From contig JAESPT010000449.1 in assembly GCA_016765515.1 (NCBI GenBank), positions 1-5,164 of the forward strand: a stretch of DNA of 5,164 bases. The letters run 5' to 3'. Position 1 is the first letter of the stretch. Each line of letters begins with the position of its first letter. Shown piece by piece: positions 1 through 5,164 of this stretch. This DNA is from Sneathiella sp. (GTDB lineage Bacteria > Pseudomonadota > Alphaproteobacteria > Sneathiellales > Sneathiellaceae). The position numbers and the translations under genes were made by a program. The notes beneath the pieces were generated by a model, which ran no database searches, was not told where the DNA came from, and saw only the letters and a program-made list of their open reading frames with translations.

Positions 1-239
1 CCTTCACCCGTAATTGTATAACCATTTGGTTCATCAATATTACTCAGAGTAACTTTCCCTTTAAAGGTCGCTTTTACAGGTCCGACTTTGACTTTCACCG
101 TTGCAGTGAAGGAGACGTCCCCGTCTTTTTCAACTTCCTGACAACCGGGAATGGCTTGCTTTAATACTTCGGGGTCATTTAACGCCGTCCACACGGCTTT
201 TCGCGAGGCATTGATCAATTCTACGCCGCTCATCTCCAT
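1..239 (-). CDS. coxG: CoxG family (carbon monoxide dehydrogenase subunit G-like, SRPBCC fold) protein, N-terminal part
   Basis: The first 79 codons are visible; the gene runs off the left edge, so its C-terminus is missing. The protein begins MEMSGVELINA, with VWTALNDPEVLKQAIPGC at residues 16-33 and VKVGPVKATFKGKV at 50-63. These match the N-terminal half of the CoxG branch of the SRPBCC (START-like, hydrophobic pocket) superfamily, including the PGC motif and the VGPVKATFKG strand. In aerobic CO dehydrogenase clusters CoxG helps membrane association of the enzyme, but many bacteria carry CoxG homologs without that enzyme, and no cox structural gene is visible here. The ATG at 239-237 is preferred over the in-frame ATG two codons later because AGGGG lies 7 bases upstream. 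It is transcribed divergently from the SocA-like gene. The family call is confident; a role in CO oxidation is not shown. Confidence 0.88.
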   Translation of the reverse strand, partial: MEMSGVELINASRKAVWTALNDPEVLKQAIPGCQEVEKDGDVSFTATVKVKVGPVKATFKGKVTLSNIDEPNGYTITGE

Positions 240-339
240 GTCACTACCCCTAAAGTCTTTTTATTGAATAACGAGAAATAATCTAACTGATGACTGGCGG
301 TCACCGCAAGGGCAATGGTTAATAAATTTAATTTAACTC

Positions 340-353
340 TAGAAAATATTCTA
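340..353. repeat. Short AT-rich inverted repeat TAGAA-AATA-TTCTA
   Basis: Five-base arms are separated by four bases, giving a 14-base near-palindrome about 100 bases upstream of the CoxG-like start. It could be a regulator half-site pair or a promoter element: read on the minus strand it contains TAGAAT, a plausible -10 hexamer. I found no good -35 partner. Repeats this short also arise by chance in AT-rich DNA. Confidence 0.25.
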
Positions 354-420
354 CCATTAGTACATCTTTGAAAAAGTCTCCTCTTTGCGGGTTCGAAACT
401 TCGTATTTGAAACACGGGGC

Positions 421-435
421 TCCTTCATTGAAGGA
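421..435. repeat. Perfect inverted repeat TCCTTC-ATT-GAAGGA
   Basis: Six-base arms surround a three-base centre, in the middle of the divergent intergenic region. It could be an operator or a weak hairpin. A moderately T-rich stretch follows on the plus strand, but the stem is short and holds only three G or C bases per arm. No plus-strand gene ends just upstream, so a terminator role is unlikely. Confidence 0.3.
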
Positions 436-510
436 TGATTTTGTTTGGGTGGCTCTATTAAATTGGAGATTGCAAGCAGAGACGGTGGCTGGAGATTTTG
501 TTAAGAAGAG

Positions 511-542
511 ATTAACTTATCATCGGTATCATTAACTATATT
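511..542 (+). promoter_or_regulatory. Direct repeat with possible -10 box upstream of the SocA-like gene
   Basis: ATTAACT occurs at 511-517 and again at 531-537, exactly 20 bases apart, which places both copies on the same face of the helix. TATCAT also occurs twice, at 518-523 and 527-532, flanking CGG. TATATT at 537-542 is a plausible -10 hexamer 21 bases before the ATG at 564, but there is no good -35 element at normal spacing. The arrangement could be an operator overlapping the promoter. This is inferred from pattern and position only. Confidence 0.3.
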
Positions 543-563
543 TGGATAAGAGTGGAGTTTGGC

Positions 564-1187
564 ATGCGCCCTGCTATCAGATCAACATTTGACATAGTCG
601 CGTGGCTAGAAGAGAGAGGAGCGCAGTCCAGTGTTCCGCTAAATTCGCCAACTCTGATGAAACTTCTTTATTTGAGTCAGGCAATTTATGCCAGTGAGCA
701 TAATATGGCCAAGTTAATGCCAGCAACCTTTTTGGCGACAGATGCAGGGCCAATTGAACCTGACCTGTTTATTGCCATGGAACATGGAGTGTCGCTGGAT
801 GATCCGGTTTCGCCGTCTGATCATGTTGAAGAGGTTCTTCTTGCTATTTGGCAATGCCATGTAGAAAAATCAGCAGAAGAATTCGAAAAGATCACTCATT
901 CGGATACGGCTATTGCGAAAGCGAAAGAAAAAGGCCGGAACTCTGAAATTCTGGTTAAAGATATGGCGGAAGCTTATTCGGGCGGGATTTCTGCTTTCTT
1001 AGGGCAAGGGTTGGCTAATAAATTCCCCGATGGAACTACTTATGACGTCAAGCATTCCAATCTTGATGCGGTTCCTTCTGAAAATCAGGAAGTCCGGTTT
1101 ACGGCGGATGGTCGCTCCGTTACAAAATGGGTGCCCAAAAGGCGGATAAAATCTAAGGATCTCAAACCGACAACAAAGCTTCATTGA
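564..1187 (+). CDS. SocA-like/Panacea (DUF4065) domain protein
   Basis: This 207-residue cytoplasmic protein has no signal peptide or membrane segment. Residues 9-75 match the DUF4065/SocA-like (Panacea) fold: FDIVAWLEERG, then PTLMKLLYLSQAIYA at 29-43, LMPATF at 51-56 and GPIEPDLF at 62-69, with the GPxEP motif and the K-LLY-sQ helix typical of the family. I recall a conserved alphaproteobacterial subgroup with this LMPA/GPxEP pattern. In Caulobacter the namesake SocA is a proteolytic adaptor antitoxin, and Panacea domains act as antitoxins for many toxins. Here neither neighbour is a recognisable toxin, so an antitoxin role is not shown. The tail after residue 185 is basic (VPKRRIKSK). I chose the ATG at 564 because GGAG lies 6 bases upstream; an in-frame GTG at 552 would add four residues. 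It converges on the ChaN-like gene with a 13-base gap and no visible terminator. Confidence 0.8.
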   Translation: MRPAIRSTFDIVAWLEERGAQSSVPLNSPTLMKLLYLSQAIYASEHNMAKLMPATFLATDAGPIEPDLFIAMEHGVSLDDPVSPSDHVEEVLLAIWQCHVEKSAEEFEKITHSDTAIAKAKEKGRNSEILVKDMAEAYSGGISAFLGQGLANKFPDGTTYDVKHSNLDAVPSENQEVRFTADGRSVTKWVPKRRIKSKDLKPTTKLH

Positions 1188-1200
1188 TTTAGCGACGTGC

Positions 1201-2055
1201 CTATTTTCCAAATTTTTTGCGAAGATCTGAGCAATAGTCTTTTCCGGTGACCGAGGCGGTAGTCCAGACGCTGTCGAAACGGTTAAACAGGTCGTTTGAG
1301 CCTAAATATTCCTGATCCTCTACAATTCCCAGAACAAATATATTTTTCAAGGATGTTTGACGGGCGAGGAAATAAGGGGCGCCGCGATCCTTTCTTACAT
1401 GACCATTCCCTGCGATCAGAAAAGCGCGTCCCTGGCCCTTTGCCTGTAAAAGCTGTTTTGCCAAAAGTTTGTCCTTGGCAATCTGGATGTTACTCATGGG
1501 GGCGATCATGTGTTTTGGCAGAAGATCGCAATGGCTTTGTCGAATTTGAGTGTGCAGACTATCCAGTAAATGGCGAGGCAGGGTATCGTCAGGTGTGGCA
1601 TTCATATTATCTTTTAGATCTCTTTGAGGAAAACTGCCATATAGAATGCGTGCGCGGGCGTCCTTAGCGGCTTTAAACAGGGGGCCGTAATACGTCCAGT
1701 CTGGCCAGCCGGATTTTGCCCATTTTAGCTTATGGGGCAGGGAAGCATAGGATATGTCCCCCTTGAGAAACTGATCAACAACTGGTTGTTGATCGCGGTT
1801 CAGCATTTCAAAGACTACGCCATCATTCGACGTTAAAGTTTGTTGAAGGATCGCTGCCTGTACCAGATGATGCTCCTCGTTGTCATGTTTTTCACCGAGA
1901 AAAATGAAGGAAGCTTGACCCAGTCGCTTTATCAGCCCGGATTCCTGAAGGGCCAGTGAATATCCATTCCGAGTTTCCACGGCCTCATGAGTTGCGGTGC
2001 ATGCCGATAGAGCTAGTGACAGTAAAATGAATAAGAATGATATATTCCAGGTCAT
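1201..2055 (-). CDS. ChaN family lipoprotein (haem-binding uptake/TIKI-like superfamily)
   Basis: This 284-residue protein begins with a lipoprotein signal: a hydrophobic stretch at residues 5-17 and lipobox LSAC at 16-19, so Cys19 is the likely lipidated residue. The mature part is a ChaN-type domain (DUF399). It has FLGEKHDNEEHH at 52-63 (family pattern GExHDNxxHH), a central HCDLLP segment followed by IQIAKD, and AGNGH at 215-219 followed by RGAPYFL. Campylobacter ChaN is a haem-binding lipoprotein thought to act in iron uptake, and the fold is related to TIKI-type hydrolases. The substrate here is unknown. The ATG at 2055 has GGTGAG 8 bases upstream, and this site overlaps the TGA (2067-2065) of the reading frame that continues from the D-type antiporter subunit. 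The gene is therefore probably the last or a late cistron of the antiporter operon, translated by coupling. It ends in TAG. Confidence 0.87.
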   Translation of the reverse strand: MTWNISFLFILLSLALSACTATHEAVETRNGYSLALQESGLIKRLGQASFIFLGEKHDNEEHHLVQAAILQQTLTSNDGVVFEMLNRDQQPVVDQFLKGDISYASLPHKLKWAKSGWPDWTYYGPLFKAAKDARARILYGSFPQRDLKDNMNATPDDTLPRHLLDSLHTQIRQSHCDLLPKHMIAPMSNIQIAKDKLLAKQLLQAKGQGRAFLIAGNGHVRKDRGAPYFLARQTSLKNIFVLGIVEDQEYLGSNDLFNRFDSVWTTASVTGKDYCSDLRKKFGK

Positions 2056-2063
2056 TTATAAAT

Positions 2064-2069
2064 CTCACC
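2064..2069 (-). promoter_or_regulatory. Ribosome binding site of the ChaN-like gene, overlapping the upstream stop codon
   Basis: GGTGAG on the minus strand lies 8 bases before the ATG at 2055. The TGA that closes the C-terminal remnant of the D-type subunit (2067-2065) is inside this site. Such an overlap is typical of translational coupling. With the subunit interrupted by TAG at 2230-2232, ribosomes would stop about 165 bases early, so coupling to this gene may be weakened. Confidence 0.6.
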
Positions 2070-2229
2070 GATAGGATACGATTAGGACAACACCGAATAA
2101 GGCTACAATAACAGAGACAGCAAGGCCCGAGGATATGGGGCGTGAAAGGCTGCTATTTTCGCCATGTGTGGCGTCCGCTTTTTCCATGATGTAGGTCACA
2201 ACACTGAGAGCCGTGCTGATAAACCAACG

Positions 2230-2232
2230 CTA
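2230..2232 (-). other. In-frame TAG inside the D-type antiporter subunit
   Basis: TAG follows the codons for QSIDVI, and the same frame then stays open for 54 codons to the TGA at 2067-2065. A single base change from TGG (Trp) or CAG (Gln) would create it. The neighbouring D-type subunit and the ChaN-like gene both end in TAG, so TAG is read as a stop in this genome and recoding is unlikely. Confidence 0.75.
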
Positions 2233-3345
2233 AATGACATCAATACTCTGGCCGGCCTTTAGACAAACAGCTTTTCCAGCTTTGCGGTAAAACCAGTCGA
2301 AATCCAGATTAATGCTTTTAGTCGCTATCGGATATAGCCCAAAACGAACAGCAATAGCAAAGACAAGAACGGCAAACACGATCATCTGAATTTGCGTCAC
2401 AACATGGCTTGCTGTGTAAATATGATATTCAGCGGCATAGGGAAGAAGGGCAAAAAACTCAGTCGGGAAAATACCGATGGCAATTGCCAGGCCCGCAAGA
2501 ACAGCCATGGCAAGTAACATATGGACAGGAGCTTCCTGAATGTTACGTCCACTCTTTTCTGCTTTATCTTTGCTGAAGAAACCAAAGATAGGGATTTTTA
2601 GACCTACATTGTCAATGACGGCGATGGCGGCAAAAAGCATGACCAGCCAGAGGAGAACCATTTCCTCATCGAGGACAGCAGACATGATAAGGGATTTTGT
2701 CGCAAAGGCCCCGGTAAGGGGAAATGCGATAATGATCAACGCACCAATGACCGCAAAGAAGCTGGTCACAGGCATGGACTTATAAAGCCCTCCCAAATCG
2801 GTGATTTTTGCACTTCCTGTTCGATAGAGCGCCGCGCCAGTCACCATGAACAGAAGACAGGTGTAAAGAATGCTGATTGTTGCATGGGCAGCGACACCGT
2901 TGAGTGCCATCTCGGTTCCGATGCCAATGGCGATGACCATGAACCCCTGCTGACTATTCATGGAATAGGCGATGGTTCGGCGAAGATCATTTTCCAGTGT
3001 TGCATGAATAACCGGAAAGACCACCATCACGGCCCCAACCCAGATGAGCAATTCTGTTCCGAGAAATCCGCGCGCCAACGCATAAATGGCCAGCTTTGTG
3101 GTAAATGCAGACAGGATCACTGTGCCGGTCACAGTTGCTTCAGGGTAGGAATCCTGTATCCAGTTATGAAGGAGCGGGAAGGCCGCTTTGATACCAAAGG
3201 CAATCAGGAAAAGCCAGGTCGACAGGCTATCCAGTGTCATGGTGCTAAAGGCGACGCTGCCCGTATCCATATAGTAAAGAGCAATACCGCCCAAGAGAAC
3301 AACACCGGATGTCACTTGAATGATCAGATAGCGAATGCCGGAGTG

Positions 3346-3352
3346 GAAGATT
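3346..3352 (-). other. Frameshift point in the D-type antiporter subunit
   Basis: Upstream of this point the family sequence reads WASRTEK in one frame. Downstream it continues FHSGIRYLIIQ in a frame one base off. Adding one T between 3349 and 3348 (AAA TCT TTC CAC on the minus strand) restores RTEKSFHSGIRY, the expected junction. Without it the first frame ends at TGA (3326-3324) after eight unrelated residues. I see no canonical slippery heptamer, so programmed frameshifting is unlikely. Confidence 0.75.
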
Positions 3353-3759
3353 TCTCTGTACGACTCGCCCAGATCAGAAAGACGGAGGAGACTGCCGTTA
3401 TTTCCCAAAAGACGAAGAGTGTAATCAGATCACCGGCAAAAATAGCACCGATAGCAGAGCCCGCATAAATCAGTGTCGCTACGTGCTGCATAGTGTCTTT
3501 TACATGCAACGCGTAGAGAAGCCCGGCAAAGGCAGCCACATGAAATATCAGCCCAAAGACGCGGGATAGAGGATCTATATGGGTGAGGATGATCTTCATG
3601 CCCATAATGTCTACTTCACCCCAGGTTCCAAGGCCCAGATTCAACATTTGGGCAAAACTCAAAACAGGTAAAACCAGCAGAAGAATAGATCGGATAAAGT
3701 TCGACGTGAACGGGATGATTAAAGCACCCAGAATAAGGATGATGCCCGGGTTAAGACCT

Positions 3760-4029
3760 TCAATCATAATAGTCCTCACCACGTTTTAAAAAGGACCGCA
3801 CAGCATTGGCAATGATTAGGAGGGTCAAAAAAGCGATCATGGAATATAAGCCATAAAATACGGGAATTTCCTCTATCCCCGTTTTTGGATGCTTGTCATA
3901 CAGAATATGAAATAGTGCCAGAATATCCGGAATGGCAACTAAGCAAGCCAGAGCAATCACGCAATAAAAGAGTTTATTGATGTTGCCGGGCTGATCCAGC
4001 CAGTATTTTTTTGTCTCAGATTTAGTCAT
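3760..4029 (-). CDS. Small two-helix membrane protein of the Mrp-like antiporter cluster
   Basis: This 89-residue protein has a short polar N-terminus with YWLDQP (residues 9-14), a hydrophobic helix at about 19-41, a polar loop (YDKHPKTGIEE, about 44-54) and a second helix at about 55-77. It ends in a charged tail, FLKRGEDYYD. From memory, small proteins with this layout, an FYGLY-type start to helix 2 and an EDYYD ending recur between D-type subunits in proteobacterial Mrp-like clusters. Its function is not established; an accessory or structural subunit is a reasonable inference. It starts 13 bases after the TAG of the upstream D-type gene, with AGGA 11 bases before the ATG, and its stop overlaps the start of the next D-type gene by eight bases. 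Tight packing on both sides supports it being a real operon member. Confidence 0.8.
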   Translation of the reverse strand: MTKSETKKYWLDQPGNINKLFYCVIALACLVAIPDILALFHILYDKHPKTGIEEIPVFYGLYSMIAFLTLLIIANAVRSFLKRGEDYYD

Positions 4030-4042
4030 GACATCAAAAATC

Positions 4043-5164
4043 CTAAGGCGTCAATATTGGCAATATCAATTGATATATCGGGTCGATCATCAGGAAAAGC
4101 ACGAGACAGAGCATCGCGGTTAAAGCAGGCGGCGCGACTGTCAAAAACGGTGCTTCCTTTACCGTATCCCAGCTAAAGAAAGATCGCTCTTCTCCCCGTT
4201 TGACCTCCGGATCAAATTTTCCAAGAGGTGGATAGAAGAACCCGCGAATAACGATAGGCATCAAATAGGCAATATTCAGCAGAGAACTTACCAGGAGAAT
4301 TGCCAGGATGAAAAGCTGATCGGCCTCCACAGCCCCCAGCATGATATAGAATTTACTCCAGCTGCCACCGAGGGGAGGAATGCCGATAATACTGAGGCTC
4401 CCGATAAAGAAAGCAAGGAAGGTGATGGGCATTTGACGGCCCAATCCCCGCATATCCTTGATTTCAGTTCGTTTGGTCGCCGTGTAAATGGCACCCGCAC
4501 AGAAAAACAGAGTGATCTTGCCAAAGGCATGCATGACAATCTGCAAGGCTCCGCCCGCAACGGCCATTGGAGTTGCAAGGGAGGCGGCCACAACAATATA
4601 GGCAAGCTGGCTGATGGTAGAATAGGCCAGCCTGGCTTTCAGGTTGTCTTTTGTCAGCGCAACGATGGAGGCTGCCAAAAGTGTGTAGGCAGCAACCCAG
4701 GTGAGCCATTCGGCAGACCCTGTGCTTTTCAGAAAATCGATACCAAAAATATAGATAATGACCTTCAGGACTGTAAACACCCCGGCCTTCACAACAGCAA
4801 CGGCGTGCAAGAGCGCGCTAACCGGCGTTGGAGCAACCATGGCAGCGGGCAACCATCGGTGAATTGGCATCAAGGCCGCTTTACCAATGCCATACATAAA
4901 TAGAAACAGGAGGACGCCGGTCATGCCCGCGCCCACATGGCCTTCCAAAATACCGCCTGGAACAAAATCAACGGTTCCAGTTAAGGTCCAGACCCAGATA
5001 ATGGCGGGCAGAAACAGGCCGATGGATGTACTGAGCAAGATACCCAGGTAAATACGGCCACCTTTCAGCGCATCCGCATTTCCCTTGTGAGTCACCAGGG
5101 GATATGTGGACAGGCTGAGAACTTCATAAAAGACAAACAAAGTGAGCAGGTTACCGGAAAAGGC
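4043..5164 (-). CDS. Mrp-type monovalent cation/H+ antiporter subunit D-like protein (proton-conducting membrane subunit), 5' truncated
   Basis: The last 373 codons are visible; the frame is open to the right edge, so the start lies outside. The in-frame TTG at 5140 is internal, since codons reading AFSGNLLT precede it. The protein is a multi-helix membrane subunit homologous to MrpD and NuoM. Visible family residues, numbered in the fragment, are Glu14 in FYEVLSLSTYPLV, Lys95 and His102 in GIGKAALMPIHRWLPAA, His120 and Lys126 in LLHAVAVVKAG, LKARLAYSTISQ at 175-186, His212 and Lys216 in MHAFGKITLFF, and Lys271 in GSWSKFY. These buried charged residues form the proton path in this family. All appear intact, unlike in the second D-type gene downstream. 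The usual length is near 500 residues, so about a quarter is missing. It is likely the earlier D-type gene of the operon. Mrp complexes exchange Na+ (or K+) for H+; the ion used here is not shown. Confidence 0.9.
   Translation of the reverse strand, partial: AFSGNLLTLFVFYEVLSLSTYPLVTHKGNADALKGGRIYLGILLSTSIGLFLPAIIWVWTLTGTVDFVPGGILEGHVGAGMTGVLLFLFMYGIGKAALMPIHRWLPAAMVAPTPVSALLHAVAVVKAGVFTVLKVIIYIFGIDFLKSTGSAEWLTWVAAYTLLAASIVALTKDNLKARLAYSTISQLAYIVVAASLATPMAVAGGALQIVMHAFGKITLFFCAGAIYTATKRTEIKDMRGLGRQMPITFLAFFIGSLSIIGIPPLGGSWSKFYIMLGAVEADQLFILAILLVSSLLNIAYLMPIVIRGFFYPPLGKFDPEVKRGEERSFFSWDTVKEAPFLTVAPPALTAMLCLVLFLMIDPIYQLILPILTP

Larger units (their letters stand above)
240..551. other. Divergent intergenic region
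   Basis: This stretch of about 310 bases separates the start of the minus-strand CoxG-like gene from the plus-strand SocA-like gene, so it should hold promoters for both. It is AT-rich in places (around 315-355 and 505-545). I see two short perfect inverted repeats (340-353 and 421-435) and a direct repeat (511-537), listed separately. A minus-strand open frame across 230-415 overlaps the CoxG-like gene and has no recognisable protein character, so I do not call it. A GGGTTCGAAAC string near 389-399 resembles a tRNA T-loop, but no tRNA can be built around it. Confidence 0.6.
2065..3767 (-). pseudogene. Mrp-type Na+/H+ antiporter subunit D-like protein, broken by a frameshift and an in-frame TAG
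   Basis: This is a multi-pass inner-membrane subunit of an Mrp-like antiporter, of the same family as NuoL/NuoM of complex I. It lies in three pieces. Piece 1 (3767-3351, 139 codons) holds ITLFVFWEITAVSSVFLIW with the conserved Glu122. Piece 2 (3348-2233, 372 codons) resumes one base out of frame at FHSGIRYLIIQ and contains Lys194 (GIKAAFP), LHNWIQDSYPEA, Lys225, RRTIAYSMNSQQ and Lys358, ending NLDFDWFYRK...QSIDVI. Piece 3 (2229-2068, 54 codons) follows a TAG and carries a final membrane helix. One restored base plus one sense codon for TAG gives 567 residues. The ATG at 3767 has GGTGAGGA upstream and overlaps the end of the preceding gene (ATGATTGA); a GTG at 3782 is less likely. The usual ILYK motif reads ILYT. 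It is a decayed gene, or intact with two sequence errors. Confidence 0.8.

Noticed and set aside
375..412. tRNA-like T-loop string GGGTTCGAAAC
   Set aside because: The flanking bases do not form a five-pair T stem, and no acceptor, D or anticodon arms can be placed around it.
230..415. Minus-strand open frame of 61 codons upstream of and overlapping the CoxG-like gene
   Set aside because: It overlaps the better supported CoxG-like start in another frame, has no recognisable motif, and covers the likely promoter region.
1188..1217. Possible bidirectional terminator between the convergent SocA-like and ChaN-like genes
   Set aside because: The gap is only 13 bases. A T run at 1212-1217 is present, but no stable hairpin precedes it on either strand.
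1296..1667. Plus-strand open frame of 123 codons
   Set aside because: It lies antisense within the ChaN-like gene, which has a lipobox, family motifs and a good ribosome binding site.
2230..2232. TAG read as an amino acid (stop-codon recoding)
   Set aside because: Two other genes in the window end in TAG at their expected C-termini, so TAG works as a normal stop here.
3340..3360. Programmed -1 ribosomal frameshift in the D-type subunit
   Set aside because: The minus-strand sequence around the junction (CAGAGAAATCTTCC) has no X-XXY-YYZ slippery heptamer in the right frame, and this family is normally encoded in one frame.
4433..4903. Long plus-strand open frame of 156 codons, and other open frames opposite the antiporter genes (2540-2785, 2884-3468, 3583-3789)
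   Set aside because: They are antisense to strongly conserved membrane-protein genes, and their translations look like random polar sequence.

Overview
The window looks like a chromosomal stretch from an alphaproteobacterium. The evidence is the close fit of its proteins to alphaproteobacterial family patterns that I know from memory: a CoxG-type protein, a GPxEP-type SocA-like/Panacea protein, and an Mrp-like antiporter cluster with several D-type subunits. I cannot name the genus from the sequence alone.

Layout from left to right. Positions 1-239 hold the N-terminal 79 codons of a CoxG/SRPBCC protein on the minus strand, cut by the window edge. Positions 240-551 form a divergent intergenic region with small inverted and direct repeats and no convincing gene. 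Positions 564-1187 on the plus strand encode a SocA-like (DUF4065/Panacea) protein. It converges, with a 13-base gap, on a minus-strand ChaN-family lipoprotein gene (1201-2055). Everything from 2056 to the right edge also lies on the minus strand and belongs to an Mrp-type cation/proton antiporter operon. Its transcription order is a D-type proton-conducting subunit (5164-4043, start outside the window), then an 89-residue two-helix membrane protein (4029-3760), then a second D-type subunit (3767-2065), then the ChaN-like lipoprotein gene. These genes overlap or abut, which suggests a single transcript with translational coupling.

The main anomaly is the second D-type subunit. As written, it is broken twice. 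A one-base deletion near 3348-3349 splits the conserved junction after WASRTEK. An in-frame TAG at 2230-2232 then cuts off a recognisable 54-codon C-terminal membrane segment, which runs on to a TGA overlapping the ribosome binding site of the ChaN-like gene. Restoring one base and reading through the TAG gives a 567-residue protein, about the length I recall for this subunit. The gene is therefore annotated as a pseudogene, with sequencing error as the alternative. A conserved His/Lys motif in the same gene also looks altered. I found no RNA gene, CRISPR array, insertion sequence or clear intrinsic terminator, and no strong case for an entirely new system.
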